DNA of 36,188 bases from an uncultured bacterium (lineage in GTDB: Bacteria; Pseudomonadota; Alphaproteobacteria; Sphingomonadales; Sphingomonadaceae), in NCBI GenBank assembly GCA_903884945.1, contig CAISGR010000007.1:1-36188 (forward strand), read 5' to 3'. Both the position numbers and the translations under genes were made by a program. The notes below the pieces were generated by a model. That model searched no databases. It saw only the letters and a list, made by a program, of their open reading frames with translations, and was not told the DNA's origin. This document shows positions 1 to 7,254 of the stretch, in pieces (within the stretch, counting starts at the first letter, position 1; each line of letters starts with the position of its first letter).

Positions 1-1990
1 AGGTCGCGGGGACATAGCTGCCCGCCTGGGCGAGCACCGCAATCAGCGCGTTCTGACGCAGGAAGGTGGACTTGCCGCCCATGTTCGGGCCGGTGACGAG
101 CCAGAGGCGCGATTCCTCGGAAAGCCTGCAGTCGTTCGCGACGAAGCGCTCGCCGCGCGCGGCAAGCGCGTTCTCGACGACCGGGTGCCGGCCGCCCTCG
201 ATCTCGAAGCAGCTGTGCTCGACCAGGCCCGGGCGCGCCCAGCCGCCCTCGGCGGCGCGCTCGGCCAGCCCCGCGGCAACGTCGAGCCGGGCGAGCGCGT
301 CGGCGGTGGCGGCGATCGGCTCCCGCCGGTCGAGCGCGGCATTGGTGAGGTCCTCGAGATGCGCCGCCTCGGCGGCGAGCGCATGAGCGCCGGCCTGGGT
401 CACCTTCATCGCTACCTCATGCAGCGCGGGTGCGTTGAAGCGGACGACGCCGGCCAGCGTCTGGCGGTGGGTGAAGCCGCTCTCGGCCTTCATCAGCGGA
501 TCGGCGGCGCGCGCCGGCACCTCGATATGATAGCCGAGCACGCCGTTATGGCGGATCTTGAGCGCGGTCACCCCGGTCTGTTCGCGGAACTGCGCCTCCA
601 GCGCGGCGATGGCGCGACGGCCGCCGGCGCCTGCATCGCGCAGGTCGTCGAGTGCTGCGTCATAGCCCTCCGCGATATAGCCGCCCGCCGACGCATCGAT
701 CGGCGGCGAGGGAACGAGCGCGCGGGTGAGCAGGTCGATCAGCGCGCCATGCCCGCGCAGTTGCGGGGCAAGTTCGGCGAGCAGCGCGGGCGGCTCAGCG
801 ATCCGGTCGAGCCGTTCGCCAAGCTTCCATGCGCCGTCGAGTCCGTCGCGGAGCTGGCCGAGATCGCGCGGGGAACCGCGCCCGGCGGCGAGCCGGCCGA
901 GCGCGCGGCCGATATCGGGCAGGCTGCGCAGCGTGCCGCGCAGCGCCTCGCGCAGGCCGCTATCGTCATGGAGCAGCTGGACCAGGTCGAGCCTGGCCTC
1001 GATCCGCGCGCGATCGACCAGCGGCGCGCCGATATCGGCCGCGAGCGCGCGGGCGCCGGCACCGGTGACGGTGCGGTCGACAGCGTCGAGCAGGCTGCCT
1101 TTGCGCGCGCCGCTCGCGGTTGCGGTCAGCTCGAGGCTTTCACGGGTCGCGCCGTCGATCGCCATCTGCTGCGCGGCCTGGAGCAGGCGGGGCGGACGAA
1201 GGAAGGGCAGGGCGCCCTTGGCAGTATGGTCGAGATAGGCGACCAGCCCGCCCGCCGCGGCGAGGCCGGCGCGGCTGAACTGGCCGAAGCCGTCCAGCGT
1301 GGCGACGCCGAACAGCGCCTTGAGCCGTGCCTCGCCGCTCGCACTGTCGAACTCGCTGCGGGGGCGCAGCGTGGTCGCTGCCTCGCCAAAGGCAGTGGTT
1401 TCAGCGGCGATCGTCTCGGCCGGGGCGAGGCGGGCGAGTTCGGCCGGGAGGCCGGGAGCGCCGGTCTCGATCAGCTCGAAGCGGCCGGTCGAGACATCGG
1501 CGGCGGCAAGGGCGACGGCGCCGGCGACTTCGCCGATCGCCACGCACCAATTGGCGGTGCGTGCATCGAGCAACGCCTCCTCGGTGAGCGTACCCGCGGT
1601 GACGACGCGGATGATCGCGCGCGAGACGAGCGCCTTCGAACCCATGCGTGCGCGCGCCTCGGCCGGGCTCTCGGTCTGCTCGGCGATGGCGACGCGGTGG
1701 CCGGCCTTGATCAGCCGGGCGAGATACCCCTCCGCCGCGTGGATCGGTACGCCGCACATCGGGATCGCGACGCCGTCATGCTCGCCGCGCGCGGTGAGCG
1801 CGATATCGAGGCAGGCGGCGGCGATCTTCGCATCCTCGAAGAACATCTCGAAGAAATCGCCCATGCGGTAGAAGAGCAGGCAATCCTCGGCTTCGGCCTT
1901 GAGCGCGAGATATTGCGCCATCATCGGGGTGGGGGCGGGAGTGGGAGCGTGCATCCCGGGCTGGGTAGCGGGAATTTTCAGAGTCGTCAT
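1..1990 (-). CDS. mutS: DNA mismatch repair protein MutS (3' part outside the window)
   Basis: Mismatch recognition ATPase of methyl-independent or methyl-directed repair; it binds mispaired DNA and recruits MutL. The reading frame is open from 1990 to the window edge and gives residues 1-663. The mismatch-wedge motif GDFFEMF is at residues 44-50 (Phe46 and Glu48 correspond to the Phe-x-Glu of E. coli MutS), following FYRM. The Walker A motif GPNMGGKST is at 634-642 (Lys640), and the window ends about 20 residues later, so Walker B and the dimerisation helix-turn-helix are missing only because of the edge. The N-terminus has a Pro/Thr-rich extension of about 20 residues; Met13 or Met23 are alternative starts. 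There is no clear Shine-Dalgarno before Met1, but GCTAAC lies 13 to 8 bases upstream (see findings). The family assignment is certain; the exact start is not. Confidence 0.97.
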   Translation of the reverse strand, partial: MTTLKIPATQPGMHAPTPAPTPMMAQYLALKAEAEDCLLFYRMGDFFEMFFEDAKIAAACLDIALTARGEHDGVAIPMCGVPIHAAEGYLARLIKAGHRVAIAEQTESPAEARARMGSKALVSRAIIRVVTAGTLTEEALLDARTANWCVAIGEVAGAVALAAADVSTGRFELIETGAPGLPAELARLAPAETIAAETTAFGEAATTLRPRSEFDSASGEARLKALFGVATLDGFGQFSRAGLAAAGGLVAYLDHTAKGALPFLRPPRLLQAAQQMAIDGATRESLELTATASGARKGSLLDAVDRTVTGAGARALAADIGAPLVDRARIEARLDLVQLLHDDSGLREALRGTLRSLPDIGRALGRLAAGRGSPRDLGQLRDGLDGAWKLGERLDRIAEPPALLAELAPQLRGHGALIDLLTRALVPSPPIDASAGGYIAEGYDAALDDLRDAGAGGRRAIAALEAQFREQTGVTALKIRHNGVLGYHIEVPARAADPLMKAESGFTHRQTLAGVVRFNAPALHEVAMKVTQAGAHALAAEAAHLEDLTNAALDRREPIAATADALARLDVAAGLAERAAEGGWARPGLVEHSCFEIEGGRHPVVENALAARGERFVANDCRLSEESRLWLVTGPNMGGKSTFLRQNALIAVLAQAGSYVPAT

Positions 1991-2099
1991 GGGGCTGGTT
2001 AGCGGGGCTCCGGGGATTTTGCAGTGACGGTGTTGGGAGCGGCGACGGGCGCGCAGTAGCCGGATGGAAAATATGTTGGAGAAGGCGCCTCGCCGCGCC

Positions 2100-2759
2100 T
2101 CAATCTCCCGTCACGGCGGGTGGAAGCGGGAAGATGGTGGCGGGCAGCACCATGGTGGCCCCGGCAAGGGCGAGGCTCTGGGCAGGGGTGAGCTCGGCCG
2201 CTGCGATTTCGTCGGCACCCGGCACCGCCGTCAGGCCCATCCGGATGGCGTGGTCGAGCCACAGCATTCGTTCCAAATCATTCATCAGGGCCGGATGATA
2301 TCCCGGCAGGATTGTCAGGGCGAAGCAGCTTTGCCAGGCGCGGTCGATCTGGAAGGCATAGTCGGCCGCGGCAAGCCATTGGCCGGGATCGCCGGGCATG
2401 CCGGCAACCGCGCGCCGGAGCTTCTCGAGCCATGCCGGGTGCACGAGCGTGGCGGAGCGAAGGCCCTGAGCAATCGCGACGAAATCCCCGAGCGGCGCGG
2501 CGAGCGACCGGGGGTCCGAGACGAAGCCATCGCCGCCGGGTGTTGCGCCATCGACATAGGTAGCGGCCAGAGCCTCCATTGCTGCGCGGCCCTGCGGGGC
2601 GGCCGCGGCCAGGCGATCGACCAGGCGATCGCCGGAGGAACCGTGCGGCTCATAGCCGAAAAAGGCGTAGCGATGCGTATCTCGGGCGGTCCCGCCCGCC
2701 TGATCCGCGAACATTTCTGGGGGCAGGAGAAAATCTTCTCCCTGGGGCGGGGGCGTCAT
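2100..2759 (-). CDS. Hypothetical protein, 219 aa
   Basis: No family recognised. The composition looks like a real soluble protein (balanced Ala/Leu/Asp, few Arg/Ser runs), unlike the opposite-strand frame across the same bases, which is Arg/Gly-rich. A GGAG Shine-Dalgarno sits 10 bases before the ATG. The N-terminus is Pro-rich (TPPPQGEDFLLPPEMF), followed by RYAFFGYEPHGSSGDRLVDRL; the central part has several Trp residues (HPAWLEKL, GQWLAAADYAF, RAWQSCF) and the C-terminus is hydrophobic, with AGATMVLPATIFPLPP. No signal peptide is obvious and no transmembrane helix is convincing. It lies 109 bases upstream of mutS on the same strand and downstream of the Gly-Gly-Pro/Ser-Asp protein; whether they share a transcript is unknown. 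It could be a lineage-specific protein. Confidence 0.7.
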   Translation of the reverse strand: MTPPPQGEDFLLPPEMFADQAGGTARDTHRYAFFGYEPHGSSGDRLVDRLAAAAPQGRAAMEALAATYVDGATPGGDGFVSDPRSLAAPLGDFVAIAQGLRSATLVHPAWLEKLRRAVAGMPGDPGQWLAAADYAFQIDRAWQSCFALTILPGYHPALMNDLERMLWLDHAIRMGLTAVPGADEIAAAELTPAQSLALAGATMVLPATIFPLPPAVTGD

Positions 2760-2929
2760 GATGGATGTTCTCCGGCAAGCCGTGGCGACGAATGCAGGGC
2801 ATCATGGCAGCGGCCGGGGGAAAGTCGATCGATTCCGGCGAGATGCGCGGCGTCGCCTGATCCGGCCGCTGAGGTGAAGCACCGGCCGGCATCCCCCCGG
2901 ATGGCCGGCCGATGGCCCCGCCGCCTCGA

Positions 2930-3583
2930 TCAGGCGACACCGCTGAAGACGAGGCTGGTGCTGCTGTCGTTGCTTGAGGCGGCGGAGCCATAGGTGCCCG
3001 ACGCGCTGATGCTCTGGCGCAGATTTTCCAGGAACGCGATGAGCGAATCGAGCTGGTCGCTGGCGCTGCTGGTGCTGCTCGTCGTGGCCGAACTGCTGCT
3101 GTCCGACGCCGTGTCCGTATCGCTGTCGGAATCGCTGTCCGATGGCGGCGGCGGGCCGCCCGGGCCGCCCGGGCCGCCCGGGCCGCCGGGGCCACGCGGT
3201 CCGCCCGGTCCCTGCGCGCCGGACAGGGCGTCAATGCTGTCAGTTGAAGCACTTTGGTCGTTGCCGCCGGGCGGCGGGCCATTGCCGGGCGCGCCCTGGG
3301 CGAACAGCGTCTTCAGTTCGGCCGCCTGATCGTCGGTCAGCGTTCCCTTCGATACCTGCTGCTCGATCAGCGAGTCGATCCGGTCCTTCATCGACGTGCC
3401 GGAACCCGACGCGGTGCCGGCCGAGGAGAGGGTCGAATCGATGCTGTCGAGGGCGGTCGTCAAGGCGGTCTGGTCAGTGGCGCTGATCTCGCCCGCCGAG
3501 GCGGCTGAACTGATCCTCGCATTCATTTGTGCCCGCGGCGACAGCTGCGTCGCGAAGCTGGATATGGACGATAGATTTGTCAT
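2930..3583 (-). CDS. Low-complexity protein with Gly-Gly-Pro and Ser-Asp tracts, 217 aa
   Basis: Unnamed protein with three parts. Residues 1-100 are Ser/Ala/Thr-rich and contain two similar short segments, ISATDQTALTTALDSID and GTLTDDQAAELKTLFAQ, which look like repeated EF-hand-like or helical units (inference). A collagen-like run of Gly-Pro-Gly and Gly-Gly-Pro then ends in PPPP, followed by an alternating Ser-Asp tract and a Ser/Thr linker. The C-terminus carries one predicted helix, DQLDSLIAFLENLRQS. No signal peptide, Cys or catalytic motif is visible. I chose the ATG at 3583 because GGGGAAG precedes it by 7 bases; two in-frame ATGs lie 15 and 54 bases upstream. From memory, proteins of this layout with tandem 'LT..Q...L' segments occur widely in alphaproteobacteria without an assigned function. 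The Gly-Gly-Pro part is encoded by a perfect 9-bp tandem repeat. Confidence 0.75.
   Translation of the reverse strand: MTNLSSISSFATQLSPRAQMNARISSAASAGEISATDQTALTTALDSIDSTLSSAGTASGSGTSMKDRIDSLIEQQVSKGTLTDDQAAELKTLFAQGAPGNGPPPGGNDQSASTDSIDALSGAQGPGGPRGPGGPGGPGGPGGPPPPSDSDSDSDTDTASDSSSSATTSSTSSASDQLDSLIAFLENLRQSISASGTYGSAASSNDSSTSLVFSGVA
3153..3188. repeat. Tandem repeat, four copies of a 9-bp unit
   Basis: The plus strand reads GGGCCGCCC three times, then GGGCCGCCG, without interruption (3153-3161, 3162-3170, 3171-3179, 3180-3188). The unit is in frame and encodes Gly-Gly-Pro on the minus strand. Perfect short units of this kind can change copy number by slippage, altering the collagen-like segment by three residues at a time. 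Confidence 0.9.
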
Positions 3584-4088
3584 CACATGCTTCCCCATCA
3601 CACCGGCAAAATCCGGTGCGTCAGTCTTGCACATCATGGTTAATATAATGTTCGCGATGATCGGGCCGACGGCGGTTCATGACGGTTCCGGGACAGCCAG
3701 CGTCGCGAAATGCTGAGCCCATCGAACGAATACTCCGATCATGGCTGGAATTTGTGTCTTCAATATTTCCCGATATTTCCAGTGGACACATGAGTAATGG
3801 TTGGGGCGAGGTGGTCGTTCGCCGTCCGCGAGCGGCGCGACGCGGAAGGCCGTCACCGAAACGCTGACCGATCGAGCCGGAGCTGCCGAAAAGATAATCG
3901 CGCCGCACACCACTGCCCGCGCCGATCCATTCTATGATGCCTGATACGGGTCAGGAGGCATTCTGGGCCGCTGTTAATCCGTCGAAATTCGGGAGGGGAT
4001 ATCGTGGCACCGTCAGCATCCCTTCCCGATCGCGCGGCCGGCTTGCCGATGCGCGCACGGATCGCCTCATCGTCGATCATGGGCTGCC
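3584..4088. other. Divergent intergenic region (505 bases) between the low-complexity protein and the HD-GYP gene
   Basis: No credible gene is seen. It contains: a 6-bp-stem hairpin CACCGG-N6-CCGGTG at 3601-3618, in the leader of the minus-strand gene; an AT-rich patch at 3639-3650 (TATAAT on the plus strand at 3644-3649, TATATT on the minus strand) without a good -35 partner on either strand; a direct repeat of ATATTTCC at 3763-3770 and 3773-3780; and a short hairpin CCTGA-N6-TCAGG near 3940-3956. It must hold promoters for both flanking genes, but I cannot place them confidently. Confidence 0.6.
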
Positions 4089-5099
4089 ATGCTTAAGAGA
4101 ATTTCCGCCGGCTGCGTTTCGGCTGGCATGTATATCCACAGCTTCGAGGGGAACTGGATCGATCATCCGTTCTGGCGGGCGCGCCTGTTGGTGGCCGACG
4201 AGGCGACGGCTGGCCGCATTCGTGCCGCGGGAATCTTCGCGGTCACCATCGATGAAGCACGCGGTGCGCCCGCCCGGTGCCGGCCACTCGGGCCGGACGC
4301 GAGCAAGCCGTGTGGCTGTCGGCAGCGCGCAGCCGTCGCGGACGCGACCGCACCGGCACCACCACCGCGGCTCGCCCCGGGCGAGGCGCAGGAAGTGGCG
4401 ATCGCGCTGATCGCGCGGACGCGGGGCGCCATCCAGGCGCTCTATGAAGAGGCCCATCGCGGCGTCGCCCCGACCGCGGCCATGCTGGCGCCACTGGTGC
4501 GGGACGTCACCGAATGCGTCGAGCGCAGCCGGGAGGTGCTCTACCATCTCGGGCTGTTGAAGAAGAAACATGAATACACCTTTCTCCACTCGCTGTCCGT
4601 GTGCGGCTATATGGTCAATTTCGCGCGCGAACTCGGGTTCGACGATGATGGCGTGATGCGCCTCGGCATGGCGGGCCTCATGCACGACCTGGGCAAGTCG
4701 GCGATCGACGAGTCGATCCTGATGAAGCCCGGCCGGCTGACCGCCGAGGAATTCGACGTCATCCGCGGCCATCCGAGTTCGGGCCACGAACTGCTGCAAA
4801 GTTCGGACGATCTGCCGGAGGAAGTGCTGAGCGTCTGCCTTCAGCACCATGAGCGCCTTGACGGGAAGGGCTATCCGCATGGGCTCAGCGGTGCCGAGAT
4901 CAGCCTCGCCGTCAGGATGAGCACTATCTGCGACGTGTATGACGCGCTGACCTCCGCGCGTCCGTACAAGGACGCCTGGCTTCCCGCCCGCGCGCTGCGC
5001 GAGATGCGCGGTTCCCCCGGCCAGTTCGACCAGGAACTGCTGCGCATCTTCGCCGACAGCCTGAGGGTGCCGGACAGGCGCGCGCGCCGGACGGGCTAG
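4089..5099 (+). CDS. HD-GYP domain protein, probable cyclic-di-GMP phosphodiesterase, 336 aa
   Basis: Hydrolyses the second messenger c-di-GMP and so is expected to lower it and favour motility over sessile growth. Residues 1-60 match the DUF3391 N-terminal module that often precedes HD-GYP (ISAGCVSAGMYIHSF, then WIDHPFW). A Cys/Pro-rich linker spans about 60-95. The HD-GYP domain covers about 140-320: His167, the metal-binding pair His199-Asp200 in GLMHDLGK, His228 in the GHPSSGHE segment, HHER at 253-256, DGKGYP at 258-263, and DVYDALTSARPYK at 282-294. All expected metal ligands and the GYP motif appear intact, so activity is likely. There is no receiver or membrane domain, so the input signal is unknown. 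The first ATG is kept because it supplies the full DUF3391 module; its Shine-Dalgarno is weak. Confidence 0.93.
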   Translation: MLKRISAGCVSAGMYIHSFEGNWIDHPFWRARLLVADEATAGRIRAAGIFAVTIDEARGAPARCRPLGPDASKPCGCRQRAAVADATAPAPPPRLAPGEAQEVAIALIARTRGAIQALYEEAHRGVAPTAAMLAPLVRDVTECVERSREVLYHLGLLKKKHEYTFLHSLSVCGYMVNFARELGFDDDGVMRLGMAGLMHDLGKSAIDESILMKPGRLTAEEFDVIRGHPSSGHELLQSSDDLPEEVLSVCLQHHERLDGKGYPHGLSGAEISLAVRMSTICDVYDALTSARPYKDAWLPARALREMRGSPGQFDQELLRIFADSLRVPDRRARRTG

Positions 5100-5108
5100 G
5101 GCTGAGAG

Positions 5109-5142
5109 CGCCGCCGCGCGCGCTTTGCGGCGCGCGGCGGCG
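5109..5142. terminator. GC-only hairpin after the HD-GYP gene
   Basis: CGCCGCCGCGCG (5109-5120) pairs perfectly with CGCGCGGCGGCG (5131-5142) around a 10-base loop, starting 9 bases after the HD-GYP stop codon. There is no U-tract, so it may act as an mRNA 3' stabiliser or a weak terminator. Confidence 0.45.
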
Positions 5143-5253
5143 GCGATCCGATCGCGCGGCCGCTTCTCGACACTGATGCCGTTTTGCAACACGCAAGAAA
5201 AATCGTGGAAACATCGCCCTGCGAGATGACCCGCCCCATCAGCGGAGAGCATC

Positions 5254-5640
5254 ATGGACGACCCCGATTCCGCCTGCATCTATCACCTCCGCCGGGCCCA
5301 GCAGGAGGCAGTGAGCGCGATCCGTGCGGGCGCCTGGCGCATCGCGGCGCTGCACGAGGAATTGTCGCTGCGGCATTCGCTGGAGGCGCTGGCGGTGCTG
5401 ATGGCCTGCGCCCGGTTCGTACCGAGCGCGGGCTGGACGGGCACTGCGGTGGCAGCCGCGCCCTTGCTCCATGTCCCGCGCGCGGCTGACGGGCAGGCGC
5501 TGCGCGGCACGGCGCTGACGGTGCGCTATGCCGATGGGCCATGGCCGCACCGCCGGGCGAGCGGCGGGGGCAACCCGCCAGGCTGGTCGATCATCGTGCG
5601 GCGCGCAGGCGTGCCACAGGGCAACCGGGCGGAGGTCTGA
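5254..5640 (+). CDS. Hypothetical protein, 128 aa, first of a coupled pair
   Basis: No family recognised. Start ATG at 5254 is well supported by GCGGAGAGC ending 4 bases before it. The N-terminal half is predicted helical (YHLRRAQQEAVSAIRAGAWR, then EELSLRHSLEALAVLMACARF); the C-terminal half is Gly/Pro/Trp-rich and looks less ordered. No signal peptide or catalytic motif is seen. The stop codon is followed after 2 bases by the GTG start of the next gene, so the two are translationally coupled and probably work together. The context (next gene of unknown function, then a convergent tail-collar protein) hints at a phage-derived cassette, but nothing in this protein itself proves it. Confidence 0.75.
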   Translation: MDDPDSACIYHLRRAQQEAVSAIRAGAWRIAALHEELSLRHSLEALAVLMACARFVPSAGWTGTAVAAAPLLHVPRAADGQALRGTALTVRYADGPWPHRRASGGGNPPGWSIIVRRAGVPQGNRAEV

Positions 5641-5642
5641 CG

Positions 5643-6596
5643 GTGCGGCTGCTCGACTGCGTCATGCAGAGCCGCGCGAATGTCCGGGTGGACCTGCCGG
5701 GCTGCGGCACGTTCGAGCTGCCCGGGGCCGGGGTACGGGCCGAGGCGCTGGTGTCAACGCCGCTGCGCTATGTGCTTGGCGATAGTGTGCGCGCACTGTG
5801 CATCAAGATCGCGACCGACTGGCCGGCCTTGCTGCGACCCGACAATCCGGGCCTTCGCCTGCCGGTCGAGCGGCTGTGGATGGAGTGGCGCAGGCCCGCG
5901 GTGAGCATCGTCGTCGGATCGCAGCCGCAAAGCTGCGGCCTGCTGGTCGAGGCCGACGCCGGTGGTCGGCGCGGACGGATCGAAAGCTTCTGGGAGGATC
6001 CGGTCCACGGCGCCGATCGCGGACAGGTGCATATCGAGTTCGATCTCGACCTGCCGATCGGGCGGCGGGTGGATGGGATGCGCAGCTTCGCCATGCCCGC
6101 CGGCTGCGATCCGGCGCTCGCGGCGCATGCCCGGCTCTGGGTCGATCCCGGCTGGCGCGATTATTTCAGCTTCACCAGCGCGCGGCATCTGCGGCTCGAC
6201 CGGGTGATCGAGATGTGCGCGGAAAGCGTCTGGCGCGACCTGCCGATGCTGCTCGCCTTTTGCCGGCTACTGGCAGCACGGCCGGAGGTGGAGACGGTGC
6301 CGGTGGAGCGGGCGAAGCTCAATGCCGCGCGGGCCAGATCGGGCAAGCGGCCGTTGCTCGACCATCTCGAATTGTCGCTGAAACTCGGTGAGGGCCTGGC
6401 TGCGGGATCGATTGGGGCCGGGGCCGGCCGGCGCGCCGACCCGCGGCTGCACCTGGTACGTGGGCACATGGTCAACCGGCGCGGGCAATTGTTCTGGCGC
6501 TCGACTCATATGCGCGGGCGGCCGGACCGGCCGGGGGCGCAATCGAAGACGTTCACCGTGTCGCTGGGCGGCCCGTCCCCCGTCGGGCCCGGCTGA
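5643..6596 (+). CDS. Hypothetical protein with a C-terminal VRGH...RG motif, 317 aa
   Basis: No family with known function recognised. I chose GTG at 5643, because GGAGG lies 7 bases upstream inside the end of the preceding gene and the frame upstream of it reads as low-complexity out-of-frame sequence. The protein is rich in Arg, Leu and Asp, with a probable mixed alpha/beta fold. Near the C-terminus are RLHLVRGHMVNRRGQ and FWRSTHMRG; from memory, a 'VRGH ... W ... H.RG' ending occurs in uncharacterised phage and bacterial proteins, so a phage link is possible but unproven. There is no signal peptide and no transmembrane segment. It ends 12 bases before the stop of the convergent tail-collar gene. 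DNA- or virion-related functions are conceivable; I do not assign one. Confidence 0.78.
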   Translation: MRLLDCVMQSRANVRVDLPGCGTFELPGAGVRAEALVSTPLRYVLGDSVRALCIKIATDWPALLRPDNPGLRLPVERLWMEWRRPAVSIVVGSQPQSCGLLVEADAGGRRGRIESFWEDPVHGADRGQVHIEFDLDLPIGRRVDGMRSFAMPAGCDPALAAHARLWVDPGWRDYFSFTSARHLRLDRVIEMCAESVWRDLPMLLAFCRLLAARPEVETVPVERAKLNAARARSGKRPLLDHLELSLKLGEGLAAGSIGAGAGRRADPRLHLVRGHMVNRRGQLFWRSTHMRGRPDRPGAQSKTFTVSLGGPSPVGPG

Positions 6597-6608
6597 CGGG
6601 CCGGGGCG

Positions 6609-7202
6609 TCACCTGACCGTGTGGGCGAATTTGATGATATAGTTGACGTAGATGTTTGCCGGGCGCGTCTCGGCCGGGCTGATCCCGGGCGGGTAGCGCG
6701 AGTCTCCGTCGCTGATGGGCGGCCCGGTGACGCCGGATTGCGGCGGCGTGGCGCCCGGGGCCGGGCCGGGTTCGCTCCCGCCGCCGAAGCCCGCTTGCTG
6801 AAAGGCATGGGCATGATGCTGGAGGGCGCTGCCCAGGGTCGAGCCCACGCCGCTGGGCGCGCCCTGGGGCGCGGGCGTCCGCCAAGCGGCATCGGGATCC
6901 ATGCCGCGGCCATCGTCCGTGCCGCGCAGGAACGTGCCGCGATAGTCCGGGAGGTTGAACTGGTCGCCTTCGCCCTGGGGGGTGTAGAGATAGCCAAGGG
7001 CGGCGAAGAGCTGCGGATACTGGTAGATCGGCAGCGCGCGGCCATCGCACAGCATCCAGCCCCACGCCTCGATCGGCGCGCTTGTCCCCGCCGTGCCCGG
7101 CGGCCCGCCGATCTGGCCCGCATAGGCCATGACCGAGCCGATCGGCGGCTCGCCGAAGCCTGGCCGCGCGAGGCCGGGGGGAAGGGCGGAAAAATCGGTC
7201 AT
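6609..7202 (-). CDS. Phage tail collar domain protein (microcystin-dependent-protein type), 197 aa
   Basis: Tail-collar (Collar, PF07484-type) proteins form the short fibre or collar of phage tails and of tail-like particles, and occur as free-standing bacterial proteins of unclear role. Visible family signatures are IGSVMAYAG, GWMLCDGRALP, QYPQLFAALGYLY, then FNLPDYRGTFLRG, which together form the usual 'G.iP.gWl.CDG ... f.lPDlRGrf.rG' pattern over residues 20-95. A Gly/Pro/Gln-rich stretch follows (about 100-165), and the C-terminus ANIYVNYIIKF is the usual final beta strand. The ATG at 7202 is preceded by AAAGGA; an in-frame start 63 bases upstream is less well supported. It lies 52 bases downstream of the MFS gene on the same strand. 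No other virion genes are in the window. Confidence 0.88.
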   Translation of the reverse strand: MTDFSALPPGLARPGFGEPPIGSVMAYAGQIGGPPGTAGTSAPIEAWGWMLCDGRALPIYQYPQLFAALGYLYTPQGEGDQFNLPDYRGTFLRGTDDGRGMDPDAAWRTPAPQGAPSGVGSTLGSALQHHAHAFQQAGFGGGSEPGPAPGATPPQSGVTGPPISDGDSRYPPGISPAETRPANIYVNYIIKFAHTVR

Positions 7203-7254
7203 GGCGTGATTCCTTTCGCGGCTGGAACGACGGTCGCCGCTGGCGGCGATGTCG

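Noticed and set aside
185..2002. 605-codon open frame on the plus strand over mutS
   Set aside because: It is the mirror of the mutS frame, which is unmistakable; the product is an Arg/Gly/Ala-rich shadow caused by GC-rich third positions.
2064..2993. 309-codon plus-strand frame opposite the hypothetical protein
   Set aside because: Composition is Arg/Gly-rich and no Shine-Dalgarno is present; the minus-strand frame is better.
3153..3188. Tandem repeat considered as a CRISPR or minisatellite array
   Set aside because: Units of 9 bp lack spacers and are in frame inside a gene.
3644..3649. Consensus TATAAT on the plus strand
   Set aside because: No -35 match lies 16-18 bases upstream and the next plus-strand gene is over 430 bases away.
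3621..3908. 95-codon minus-strand frame in the divergent intergenic region
   Set aside because: No Shine-Dalgarno, and its composition shows no coding character.
3934..4410. 158-codon plus-strand frame crossing the start of the HD-GYP gene
   Set aside because: The HD-GYP frame has the family motifs; this one is Arg/Ser/Pro-rich.
5541..5642. N-terminal 34-codon extension of the 317-residue protein
   Set aside because: It overlaps the previous gene and reads as low-complexity; GTG at 5643 has a strong Shine-Dalgarno.
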